From: an uncultured Litoreibacter sp.
GTDB taxonomy: Bacteria > Pseudomonadota > Alphaproteobacteria > Rhodobacterales > Rhodobacteraceae
DNA length: 64,000 bases
Direction of reading: 5' to 3'
Assembly: GCF_947487515.1 (NCBI RefSeq)
Contig: NZ_CANKWO010000004.1
Span: forward strand, 62,001 to 126,000
A program made the position numbers and the translations under genes. The stretch's first letter is position 1, and each line of letters opens with the position of its first letter. Shown in pieces: positions 25,757-32,944 of the stretch. Under the pieces are notes generated by a model. The model saw nothing but the letters and a program-made list of their open reading frames with translations, ran no database searches and was not told where the DNA came from.

Positions 25757-28138
25757 ATGACCAGTTTTAACGACGAAGATGCCTTCGAAGCCGCCAGCCT
25801 GCCTTTATCCCAACGCGCCATGGGTGCGACGATGGGGGCACGTGCTGCACCTTATCTTGACGGGTTGAACCCCGCACAACGCGAAGCGGTGGAAACTTTG
25901 GATGGCCCCGTTTTGATGCTGGCAGGCGCTGGCACGGGCAAAACCAAAGCCCTGACATCGCGTATTGCACATCTTTTGACCACCGGCAGTGCGCGGCCCA
26001 ATGAAATCCTTGCCGTGACCTTCACGAATAAGGCCGCGCGCGAGATGAAGAGCCGTGTGGCGGGCCTATTGGGGGAGGCCATCGAAGGGGTGCCTTGGTT
26101 GGGCACCTTCCACTCTATCTGTGTGAAACAGTTGCGCAGGCACGCCGAATTGGTGGACTTGAAGTCAAATTTCACCATTTTGGACACAGACGACCAAATT
26201 CGCCTGCTCAAGCAATTGATCGTGGCGGAAGGCATCGACGACAAACGTTGGCCTGCGCGAATGCTGGCCGGTTTGATCGATAGCTGGAAGAACCGTGCTT
26301 GGACGCCGGAGGCTTTGCCTGCCTCTGAAGCGGGGGCCTATGACCACAAAGGCGGTAAGATTTACGCCCAATACCAAGAGCGCCTGCGCACGCTGAATGC
26401 CTGTGACTTTGGCGACTTGTTGTTGCATATGGTGACGATATTTCAGCAGCACCCCGATGTTTTGGAACAATACCAGCGCTGGTTCCGGTACATTCTGGTG
26501 GACGAGTACCAAGATACCAATGTCGCTCAATACATGTGGCTGCGCTTGCTGGCCGCGGCGCATAAGAACATCTGCTGCGTCGGGGATGATGATCAGTCGA
26601 TCTACGGCTGGCGCGGTGCCGAAGTGGGCAACATTTTGCGGTTCGAAAAAGACTTCGAGGGCGCAAAAATTGTCAAATTGGAACAAAACTACCGCTCGAC
26701 CGAACATATCCTTGGCGCGGCCTCTGGTGTGATCTCTGGCAACAAGGGACGCTTGGGAAAGACCCTGTTTACCGAAAGTAAGGGGGGCGAAAAGGTCCGA
26801 TTAATCGGTCATTGGGACGGCGAGGAAGAGGCCCGCTGGATCGGTGACGAAATCGAGTCAATGCAATCGGGCACCCGCGGTATGAACCCGATTGGGTTGA
26901 ACCAAATGGCGATCCTTGTGCGGGCCTCGCATCAGATGCGCAGCTTTGAGGACCGGTTCTTGAGCATTGGTCTGCCGTACCGCGTTATTGGCGGTCCTCG
27001 TTTCTACGAACGGTTGGAAATTCGGGATGCCATGGCCTATTTCCGCCTGATCACCAGCCCCAGTGACGATCTTGCCTTCGAGCGGATCGTCAATACGCCC
27101 AAACGCGGTCTTGGCGATAAGGCTGTGCAGAAAATCCAAGTGATGGCGCGCAGCAACGGTCTGTCTTTGCTTGACGGGGCCAAGCTGCTTCTGGAAACCA
27201 AGGGCTTGGGCGGAAAAGGCGCGAAAGAGCTGGCCAAACTGGTTGATGGGTTGGACCGCTGGGGGGCTGCCGCGCGGATCGGTGATATGTCTCACATCGA
27301 GATTGCAGAAATGGCACTGGAAGAATCCGGTTACACCGAGATGTGGCAAAATGACAAAACCCCGGAAGCCCCGGGGCGTCTCGATAACCTCAAAGAGTTG
27401 GTCAAAGCGCTGGAGCAGTTCGAAAACCTGCAAGGGTTCTTGGAACATATCGCGCTGGTCATGGACAATGACACCGAAGAGGCGTCCGAAAAAGTGTCGA
27501 TCATGACGCTGCATGGCTCCAAAGGGTTGGAATTTCCTGCCGTGTTTCTTCCTGGATGGGAGGAGGGGCTATTTCCTTCGCAGCGCTCCATGGACGAATC
27601 CGGTGTCAAAGGCTTGGAGGAAGAGCGTCGCCTCGCATATGTCGGCATCACACGGGCCGAAACGCTTTGCACAATCTCCTTTGCCGGCAACCGCCGCGTC
27701 TATGGCCAGTGGCAAAATGCGCTGCCATCACGCTTCATCGATGAGCTGCCGGAGCGTCACGTCGAAATTCTGACGCCTCCTGGGATTTACGGTCACCAAG
27801 CAGGATCCGCCAGCGATATGCTGGACGCCTTGGGGGGCAGTGACCTGCATGAGGCAGCCGCCAAAGCCAATGTCTATAACTCGCCGGGGTGGCGCCGTTT
27901 GCAAGACCGTCAGGCCAGCCGCGGGTCAACCTCTTCGGGCATGGGCGTGACAATCGAGGCTCAAGCCGTTTCGTCGTTCTCCGTCGGGGAGCGGGTGTTT
28001 CACCAAAAATTCGGCTACGGCGAGATCACCGCCTTAGAGGGGGACAAGCTTGACGTGGCCTTCGACAAGGCAGGCGACAAAAAGGTCATCGGAAAGTTCC
28101 TAACGGCGGCAGACAGCGCGGGCGACGTGCCGTTTTAG
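25757..28138 (+). CDS. uvrD: ATP-dependent DNA helicase UvrD/PcrA
   Basis: A 793-residue superfamily 1A 3'-5' helicase used in nucleotide excision and mismatch repair. Motif I is LAGAGTGKTKAL (about 54-65), motif Ia TFTNKAAREMKSR, motif II VDEYQDTN, motif III GDDDQSIYGWRGA, motif IV EQNYRST, motif V MTLHGSKGLEF and motif VI YVGITRAE. The C-terminal SVGERVFHQKFGYGEITALEG is the Tudor-like RNA-polymerase-binding tail of PcrA/UvrD. Overlaps the convergent LysE-type gene by 4 nt. Confidence 0.95.
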   Translation: MTSFNDEDAFEAASLPLSQRAMGATMGARAAPYLDGLNPAQREAVETLDGPVLMLAGAGTGKTKALTSRIAHLLTTGSARPNEILAVTFTNKAAREMKSRVAGLLGEAIEGVPWLGTFHSICVKQLRRHAELVDLKSNFTILDTDDQIRLLKQLIVAEGIDDKRWPARMLAGLIDSWKNRAWTPEALPASEAGAYDHKGGKIYAQYQERLRTLNACDFGDLLLHMVTIFQQHPDVLEQYQRWFRYILVDEYQDTNVAQYMWLRLLAAAHKNICCVGDDDQSIYGWRGAEVGNILRFEKDFEGAKIVKLEQNYRSTEHILGAASGVISGNKGRLGKTLFTESKGGEKVRLIGHWDGEEEARWIGDEIESMQSGTRGMNPIGLNQMAILVRASHQMRSFEDRFLSIGLPYRVIGGPRFYERLEIRDAMAYFRLITSPSDDLAFERIVNTPKRGLGDKAVQKIQVMARSNGLSLLDGAKLLLETKGLGGKGAKELAKLVDGLDRWGAAARIGDMSHIEIAEMALEESGYTEMWQNDKTPEAPGRLDNLKELVKALEQFENLQGFLEHIALVMDNDTEEASEKVSIMTLHGSKGLEFPAVFLPGWEEGLFPSQRSMDESGVKGLEEERRLAYVGITRAETLCTISFAGNRRVYGQWQNALPSRFIDELPERHVEILTPPGIYGHQAGSASDMLDALGGSDLHEAAAKANVYNSPGWRRLQDRQASRGSTSSGMGVTIEAQAVSSFSVGERVFHQKFGYGEITALEGDKLDVAFDKAGDKKVIGKFLTAADSAGDVPF

Positions 28139-28731
28139 GTTTGCTTCAACAGTGGATAAAGTGACGCGAGCAACAAGGCGGCCATCGTGTAGTTGAAGGC
28201 CTGCAATCGCGCGGGCTTGGTTAAAAGGCGCCGCATTTGTTGCCCCAAAACGGTCCACATAGAAACCGAAGGCGCATTGACTGCCCCAAAAATTATGGCG
28301 ACCAAGGTAACAGCCAAAACGGACCTGTCCGGCGCGTAAATCGTAATCGCCGTGAGCGCCATGGCCCAAGCTTTGGGATTTACCCATTGAAAGGCAGCGG
28401 CTTGCAAGAAGGTCATGGGGGTCCCTGTTGCTTCTGCGCCCTTTGGGGGGGCGGCATTTGCGATCTTCCAAGCAAGCCAAGACATGTAACCTACCGATGC
28501 AACTTTCAAAATCAGGTGGCTTTCGGGAAATTGGTCGAAGATTTGCATAAGCCCGATGCCCACGAGGAACACCATCAGCATGAAGCCGATTGAGATTCCC
28601 AACATGTGAGGAATGCTGCGACGAAATCCGAAGTTCGCTCCAGAGGCCATAAGCATCAGATTGTTAGGGCCAGGCGTGGCAGATGACACGAATGCAAAGA
28701 GGATCAGCGCGGAGATAAGTTCAATATTCAT
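28135..28731 (-). CDS. LysE family translocator
   Basis: A 198-residue inner-membrane protein with about six hydrophobic segments. The N-terminal FVSSATPGPNNLMLMASGANFGFRRS and the FQWVNPKAWAMALTAI motif are typical of the RhtB/LysE amino-acid exporter superfamily. It diverges from the Lrp/AsnC gene at 28805, a common regulator-exporter arrangement. Substrate unknown. Confidence 0.9.
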   Translation of the reverse strand: MNIELISALILFAFVSSATPGPNNLMLMASGANFGFRRSIPHMLGISIGFMLMVFLVGIGLMQIFDQFPESHLILKVASVGYMSWLAWKIANAAPPKGAEATGTPMTFLQAAAFQWVNPKAWAMALTAITIYAPDRSVLAVTLVAIIFGAVNAPSVSMWTVLGQQMRRLLTKPARLQAFNYTMAALLLASLYPLLKQT

Positions 28732-28804
28732 GCCGATGATTCTAGGCGCCTTTTGGCGAATTTATGTTGCGTTTTGACTGATGTTGTCCCAATTGTTGCA
28801 ACCT

Positions 28805-29257
28805 ATGAGCGATTTGGATCAGATCAACGAAAACATATTGCGTGAGCTCTCTCGGGATGGTCGGGTCAGTAACCTTGATCTGGCGGACCGTGTAGGGCTG
28901 TCGCCTTCGGCCTGCTTGCGTCGTGTGCAAGATCTGGAAAGGCGTGGGATTATCCAAGGATATCGCGCTGTTTTGGACCGAACTCAGCTTGGAACTGGGT
29001 TTGTGGCCTATGTGGGTGTGGGGTTGTCGAATCACTCCAAGGCGTCTCAGGAGGCATTCGAGCGCTCTATTGCGCGCAGCCCGCAGGTGGTCGAATGCCA
29101 CAATATCACAGGATCGATTGAGTATCTGCTGCGCATCGAATGCGCGGATCTGGCAGCCTACAAGGTGTTTCATACCGATATTCTTGGGGCATTGGAATCG
29201 GTGAATGCGATCACATCCTATGTGGTCATGGGCTCCTCGAAAGACGAACGCGCTTAA
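28805..29257 (+). CDS. Lrp/AsnC family transcriptional regulator
   Basis: 150 residues from the ATG at 28805 (MSDLDQINENILRELSRDGR); the frame opens at 28781. N-terminal winged helix at about 5-55 (RVSNLDLADRVGLSPSACLRRVQDLERRGII) and the RAM effector domain at about 65-145. It probably regulates the divergent LysE-family exporter at 28135-28731. Confidence 0.9.
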   Translation: MSDLDQINENILRELSRDGRVSNLDLADRVGLSPSACLRRVQDLERRGIIQGYRAVLDRTQLGTGFVAYVGVGLSNHSKASQEAFERSIARSPQVVECHNITGSIEYLLRIECADLAAYKVFHTDILGALESVNAITSYVVMGSSKDERA

Positions 29258-29277
29258 TCCGGCGGACCTCCAGACAC

Positions 29278-29314
29278 AAAAAAACGGTGACGCGGGAGGA
29301 GGTGCGTCACCGTT
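29278..29314 (-). terminator. Terminator of the DUF1127-sRNA transcript
   Basis: The last hairpin of the array (11-bp stem AACGGTGACGC/GCGTCACCGTT on the plus strand) is followed on the minus strand by TTTTTGTGTC, with two further T bases ending the stem. It doubles as the final anti-SD hairpin and an intrinsic terminator. It also faces the Lrp gene end. Confidence 0.8.
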
Positions 29315-29522
29315 CTTATGTGCGGCTCCGACCAGGGAGGAGGAAGGTCATCGCCGTATGACGGGCCAGCCTCGGGAGGAGGTGAAGCTGTTCCGTGGTG
29401 CTCAGCACATGCGTCTAAGGGAGGAGGAAGACGCAGTGCCGATCTGGTCAGCGGCGGCACCTAAGGGAGGAGGAAGGTGCCACCGCTAAAGCGAACTCGG
29501 CTAAAGGGAGGATAAAGCCGAG
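29283..29522 (-). ncRNA. Array of six anti-Shine-Dalgarno hairpins (CcsR/cuckoo-type sRNAs)
   Basis: On the minus strand, directly downstream of the DUF1127 gene, six hairpins each expose a CCTCC core in the loop. Plus-strand loop motifs: GGGAGGAGG at 29294, 29335, 29374, 29419 and 29465, and GGGAGGA at 29506 (spacing 39-46 nt). Stems: 29283-29293/29304-29314 (11 bp); 29330-29333/29346-29349 with outer CGGC/GCCG; 29367-29370/29387-29390; 29411-29416/29429-29434; 29456-29461/29476-29481 with outer GCGG/CCGC; 29496-29502/29516-29522 (7 bp). Loop and stem sequences differ while the core is kept. In Rhodobacter sphaeroides, CcsR1-4 sRNAs with this motif follow a DUF1127 gene and are processed from a shared stress-induced transcript. 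Six units here, perhaps three double-hairpin RNAs. Exact ends are not determinable. Confidence 0.85.
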
Positions 29523-29531
29523 AGCGCAAAC

Positions 29532-29744
29532 TTATTTTCCGTAAGCTGCCTCATAGGCGACGGATTTGATGTTGCCGCGTGTCATGCCCAAGTCAGCCAA
29601 TTCGCGGCCGCTCAAGTACTGCAACTCGTTCAATGTTGTGCGGTACACGTTGTATTTCGCACGACGCTCAACCAGTTCGTTTTTCAATGCGACCAAGCCT
29701 TCAAAGAAGGAAGGAGCAGTGCGGATGCTTGTTGTAAAAGCCAT
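29532..29744 (-). CDS. DUF1127 small protein (CcaF1-like)
   Basis: About 70 residues from the ATG at 29744 (MAFTTSIRTAPSFF); a second in-frame ATG at 29750 lies closer to the AAAGG site, so the start is uncertain by two codons. The C-terminal ELQYLSGRELADLGMTRGNIKSVAYEAAYGK is the DUF1127 (YjiS-like) signature. In R. sphaeroides the DUF1127 protein CcaF1 is a small RNA-binding protein encoded just upstream of the CcsR sRNAs and influencing their processing. Here the stop lies 9 nt before the first anti-SD hairpin, an exact match to that layout. Confidence 0.9.
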   Translation of the reverse strand: MAFTTSIRTAPSFFEGLVALKNELVERRAKYNVYRTTLNELQYLSGRELADLGMTRGNIKSVAYEAAYGK

Positions 29745-29812
29745 GTCCATTTACCTTTTCTCTGCGAAACCGTGGCACCGATGTTTCGATGTCTTCGTTT
29801 CTGTTGCCTCAT

Positions 29813-29840
29813 ATTTAGTGAAATGCTGCGCTGCAACAAG
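29813..29840 (-). promoter_or_regulatory. Candidate (RpoH-type) promoter of the DUF1127-sRNA unit
   Basis: Minus strand: -35 CTTGTT (29840-29835), 16-nt spacer, -10 CTAAAT (29818-29813), about 65 nt before the DUF1127 start. CTTG plus CTAAAT is close to the R. sphaeroides RpoHI/II pattern known for the homologous locus. Inference from pattern and homology only. Confidence 0.45.
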
Positions 29841-30085
29841 ACACAGATTAACATTTCCGCTATGCAGCACGCGCATGGCTTAACGTGTTGTTTTGCTTAC
29901 GTAACGTGACTTGGATTATGACATTTTTGTGAACTCCCGTTAGCGCTGCCATCTCAAATGGCCGGAGGGCGCGCCCTATGGCTGGCCGAAAACTGTCACA
30001 CTGATGGGTGGGTTGGGGGTTGCCCTTGTGGCCCATGGGCTCCACTTAGGTGGGACCCAAAATTAACCACGACAGGGATGCCCCG

Positions 30086-31144
30086 ATGACTGTGACCCGT
30101 GATTCAATTCTAGACGCTCTTCGGGTGTTGAAACTGCCTGACGGTGAGGATGTGGTGGCCAAAGATATGGTCCGCGCTTTGGCTGTCGACGCAGGCGCTG
30201 TGCGCTTCGTCATCGAAGCTGCACCCGAGGTGGCCAAACATCTGGAACCTCTTCGTGCCGCCGCACAACAAATCGTAGAACGCATGGAAGGCGTAGACAG
30301 TGCCTCTGTGTTGTTGACAGCGCATTCAGACAAAAAGCCGCCTTCCCTAAAGGTAGGTAAACATCCGGAGCCGCAAGATGGTCCGACGAAACCCAAAGGG
30401 GTCGCGCGCATTTTGGCGGTGGCATCCGGTAAAGGGGGCGTGGGCAAATCTACCTTGTCGTCCAACCTCGCTGTAGCGTTGGCGAAGCAAGGCCGCCGCG
30501 TAGGGTTGCTCGATGCTGATATATATGGACCGTCCCAGCCGCGTATGATGGGAGTAAGCAAACGCCCTGCGTCGCCGGACGGCAAAACGATCATCCCTTT
30601 GAAGGCCCACGGTGTGACCATGATGTCGATTGGTTTGATGATGGACCCTGACAAGGCGATCGTCTGGCGCGGGCCTATGCTAATGGGCGCGTTGCAGCAG
30701 ATGTTAGGGCAGGTGGAATGGGGCGAGCTGGACGTGCTGATCGTTGATCTGCCGCCGGGTACGGGCGATGTGCAGTTGACCCTGTGTACCAAATCCGAGC
30801 TGTCCGGCGCCATCGTGGTCTCCACCCCGCAAGATGTGGCGCTTCTGGATGCACGCAAAGCCATCGACATGTTTAACACGTTGAAAACTCCGGTGCTGGG
30901 GCTGGTGGAAAACATGTCCATGTATGTCTGCCCCAAATGTGGAACTGAGGCGCATATCTTCGGCCACGGCGGCGTGAAGGCGGATGCGGCCAAGATGGGC
31001 TTGCCGTTTCTAGGGGAAATCCCGCTGGATGTAGATGTGCGGCTCGCCGGAGACAGCGGAACGCCGATTGCCGCGGGCGACAGCCCCGTAGCGCAGGCCT
31101 ACGCCAAATTGGCCGAGGGGCTGGTTAAAGGCGGAATGGCTTGA
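30086..31144 (+). CDS. Mrp/NBP35-family Fe-S cluster carrier ATPase (ApbC)
   Basis: 352 residues from the ATG at 30086 (MTVTRDSILDALRVLKLP). An N-terminal MIP18/DUF59-type domain (about 1-75), a linker, then a P-loop NTPase with deviant Walker A ASGKGGVGKST (about 113-123), DADIYGPSQPRM, VDLPPGTGDVQL and the CPKC pair near residue 288 that binds a bridging 4Fe-4S cluster. It transfers Fe-S clusters to apo-proteins. About 340 nt separate it from the divergent DUF1127 gene; besides that gene's promoter I see no other clear element there. Confidence 0.94.
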   Translation: MTVTRDSILDALRVLKLPDGEDVVAKDMVRALAVDAGAVRFVIEAAPEVAKHLEPLRAAAQQIVERMEGVDSASVLLTAHSDKKPPSLKVGKHPEPQDGPTKPKGVARILAVASGKGGVGKSTLSSNLAVALAKQGRRVGLLDADIYGPSQPRMMGVSKRPASPDGKTIIPLKAHGVTMMSIGLMMDPDKAIVWRGPMLMGALQQMLGQVEWGELDVLIVDLPPGTGDVQLTLCTKSELSGAIVVSTPQDVALLDARKAIDMFNTLKTPVLGLVENMSMYVCPKCGTEAHIFGHGGVKADAAKMGLPFLGEIPLDVDVRLAGDSGTPIAAGDSPVAQAYAKLAEGLVKGGMA

Positions 31145-31310
31145 CCCAAGCCTGATAATAGGGGTAGGAGGCGGCAGGGCAGCAGAATGCCCGCCGCCCG
31201 CTAGGCTTGTCCTTTGGTGAAATTCTGTATCTAGCAAGATCACATCTGCAACTGACGCGCAGGGTGATGGCAACGCGGGCTCCATCAAACCGATTTCGCG
31301 TCATCTTGTA

Positions 31311-31763
31311 ATGGATGATCAAATGACCAATCTAGACCCTATGCCTTCGGTGGAAGACCTAAAGGCTCAAGCCAAACGACTTCGATCGCAAATGGCTTCT
31401 ATGAATACACCCGTTTCGCATTCCCAATCGCTGGAGCTTCTGGCCCAGCAAATGGGTTTGCGTGACTGGAACACTTTACAGGCGCGCGCCGCTGCGCTGT
31501 CGAACCATCGCCCGCCTTGGGCCGTTGGGGATTTCGTGCGGGGGCGTTATCTGGATCAGCCGTGTTCAGGGCGCATCTTGTCGCTGACAGCTATCGCGGG
31601 TGGGCGATACCGCATGACGCTGCATCTGGATGACCCCGTGGATGTGGTGACCTTCGATAGCTTCTCGTCATTCCGCCAACGCATCAACGCGACGGTGGAT
31701 AGTCATGGGATTAGTGTCGGTAAGCGCTCCGACGGGGTGCCGCATCTGGTGTTGAACCACTAG
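31311..31763 (+). CDS. Glyoxalase-superfamily-associated small protein
   Basis: A 150-residue soluble protein. The N-terminal part (VEDLKAQAKRLRSQMASMNTPVSHSQSLELLAQQMGLRDWNTLQARAA) matches a helical module that Rhodobacterales genomes annotate as 'glyoxalase superfamily protein', although no VOC metal site is visible. The C-terminal half is beta-rich (GDFVRGRYLDQPCSGRILSLTAIAGGRYRMTLHLDDPVDVV). Start at 31311 or at the in-frame ATG 31323. Function unknown. Confidence 0.7.
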   Translation: MDDQMTNLDPMPSVEDLKAQAKRLRSQMASMNTPVSHSQSLELLAQQMGLRDWNTLQARAAALSNHRPPWAVGDFVRGRYLDQPCSGRILSLTAIAGGRYRMTLHLDDPVDVVTFDSFSSFRQRINATVDSHGISVGKRSDGVPHLVLNH

Positions 31764-32112
31764 CAGCAAGGGCCTTGGCCGCCATCCCGCCGCGCCTCAA
31801 CCTGCCTAAAAGGGACGGGTTGAGGCGCACCACGCCGCAGATGGGGCAGGGTGAGTTCGTGGGGCGGTCGTAAACCTATGGCGCAATGCCGAAGCCAGAT
31901 GGCGGGTGTGAGCCCAAATAAACGGATGCTGCGGTTAATATATGCTGTCGTGTGGCTGTCAAAAACCGCCAACAATCCTCGAGGTTTTGTGCGGGCTGTT
32001 TGAAAGCGCGAATGTCGATGTTTTTACATCGTGCCAAAAAGGAAGGTTTCTGGAGGCGCCTTGCTCAGAACGGTTTTAAGTTTATTATTTTCCATGGCAG
32101 TGAAAGTTTGAC
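31764..32112. other. Intergenic region with one stable hairpin
   Basis: 349 nt without a credible gene. An 11-bp perfect inverted repeat GCGCCTCAACC (31792-31802) / GGTTGAGGCGC (31818-31828) lies 28 nt after the preceding stop. It lacks a T-run, so it is at most a weak terminator or RNA-stability element. The rest (31900-32112) is AT-richer and probably carries the promoter of the next gene. Confidence 0.5.
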
Positions 32113-32433
32113 ATGCACCGATTATTTTTCATCTCCTGTTTTGCTTTGGTATCCTGTGCGCCGGAAAACGAGTTTGCCTTTTCCGAGGCGGACAAAATTA
32201 CCTGTGAAGCCGATGGTTCACGATACGTAAGCGACCCGCTCGTTAACGGATACTCTTGTGTCGAGGGCACTTCTGACGCTGGCAAAATGTGCCTAAGCGC
32301 GACGGAATGTGAAGGGTGGTGTGGTGTCACCCGGGAAGGTGCACCTGGCCAATGTTCCGCCCAAAAGAAAATGATTTTCGGCTGCTATGACTTTTATGAT
32401 AGCGACGGCCAATATGTTTCAATTTGCATATAA
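32113..32433 (+). CDS. Small cysteine-rich predicted lipoprotein
   Basis: 106 residues with a short lipoprotein signal (MHRLFFISCFALVSC, lipobox LVSC). The mature part has eight further cysteines (ITCEADG, GYSCVEG, MCLSATECEGWCG, QCSAQ, FGCYD, SICI), suggesting a disulfide-rich periplasmic domain. Lower GC than its surroundings and no recognised family. Together with the decayed sequence just downstream it looks like an accessory insertion before the dcw cluster. Confidence 0.6.
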   Translation: MHRLFFISCFALVSCAPENEFAFSEADKITCEADGSRYVSDPLVNGYSCVEGTSDAGKMCLSATECEGWCGVTREGAPGQCSAQKKMIFGCYDFYDSDGQYVSICI

Positions 32434-32467
32434 GATAGGAACGGCGGCCTTCCCACTACAACTATAG

Positions 32468-32626
32468 CCCTGCTCAAGCGATCTGTTTTGGGTGGTGCTC
32501 AAACATCATCCGTTTTTGGGATGGGGCGTCAAATCGGACATTGACGCACTTCGCTTGGATGAAGGCAAAGCCCGCATAACCACCCTCTCTCCGCAAACAC
32601 TCACCAAATTCCTCAGCCGCGCATAG
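32468..32626 (+). pseudogene. C-terminal gene remnant
   Basis: A 52-codon open stretch with protein-like composition (...LKHHPFLGWGVKSDIDALRL then DEGKARITTLSPQTLTKFL) that ends at a TAG immediately inside a strong terminator hairpin. It is bounded upstream by an in-frame TAG and has no ATG or ribosome binding site. It looks like the 3' end of a lost gene. The LKHHP segment faintly recalls DUF3223-type proteins, but I cannot identify the family. Confidence 0.4.
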
Positions 32627-32649
32627 TCTTGCGCGGCTTTTGTTGTTTT
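32615..32649 (+). terminator. Strong intrinsic terminator upstream of the dcw control region
   Basis: A perfect 9-bp stem AGCCGCGCA / TGCGCGGCT (32615-32623 and 32630-32638) with loop TAGTCT, followed by TTTGTTGTTTTG. It insulates the dcw promoter region from upstream transcription. Confidence 0.9.
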
Positions 32650-32653
32650 GCCC

Positions 32654-32662
32654 TGTGGATAA
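32654..32662 (-). promoter_or_regulatory. DnaA box (perfect 9-mer, isolated)
   Basis: TGTGGATAA on plus is TTATCCACA on minus, the consensus DnaA box. About 0.5 chance hits are expected in a window of this size on both strands, so its location in the dcw control region is suggestive but not significant alone. Confidence 0.4.
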
Positions 32663-32705
32663 CTTGCGTCGCGAATCAAAATGACTCAAAAGGGGGTGAT
32701 TCGGG

Positions 32706-32770
32706 TGGGATTTCATGGGCTGAGCATGGGAAATCACTTCAAAATGGAAAAATCATGGGAAATCATGGGA
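32706..32770 (+). promoter_or_regulatory. Plus-strand TGGGN repeats (possible MraZ sites)
   Basis: TGGGA/TGGGC/TGGGA at 32706, 32716 and 32727, and TGGGA/TGGGA at 32756 and 32766, mostly at 10- or 11-bp spacing. The second pair lies within a tandem repeat of AATCATGGGA. MraZ in E. coli binds TGGGN direct repeats separated by 5 nt. This array is less regular than the one at 32883-32927. Confidence 0.45.
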
Positions 32771-32790
32771 AAAATTTCAGAAAATTTGAG

Positions 32791-32806
32791 CCACTATATC
32801 TAGTGG
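32791..32806. promoter_or_regulatory. 16-bp palindrome resembling an NrdR box
   Basis: CCACTATATCTAGTGG is a 6-4-6 perfect inverted repeat. It fits the invariant positions of the NrdR-box consensus (acaCwAtATaTwGtgt). NrdR boxes usually occur as helically phased pairs upstream of ribonucleotide reductase genes; only one is present here, between the two MraZ-type arrays. Function is open. Confidence 0.4.
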
Positions 32807-32882
32807 TGCCTCACAGCGCTGTCACCAACTGAGCCAAAAACACCCCCATTTCAGCGACTCGGGGCGGGCGGAAAAATCTTAT

Positions 32883-32927
32883 TCCCACGCTGTCCCGTAA
32901 AAACCCATTGATTACCATATCGTCCCA
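32883..32927 (-). promoter_or_regulatory. MraZ operator: five boxes in exact 10-bp phase
   Basis: On the plus strand TCCCA (32883), TCCCG (32893), ACCCA (32903), TACCA (32913) and TCCCA (32923) repeat every 10 bp. On the minus strand this reads TGGGA-N5-TGGTA-N5-TGGGT-N5-CGGGA-N5-TGGGA. TGGGN with 5-nt spacers is the E. coli MraZ recognition pattern. A -35-like TTGATT (32908-32913) lies inside the array, so binding would repress the promoter. The position suits autoregulation by the mraZ product encoded 250 nt downstream. Confidence 0.72.
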
Positions 32928-32944
32928 TGGCACAAAGTTCTCAC

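Noticed and set aside
29283-29522. CRISPR-like reading of the regularly spaced GGGAGGAGG motifs
   Set aside because: Repeats are only 7-9 nt, each sits in the loop of a distinct self-complementary hairpin, and no cas genes are nearby.
32474-32737. 87-codon minus-strand frame in the dcw control region
   Set aside because: No ribosome site or family signature, and it is antisense to a terminator and a plus-strand remnant.
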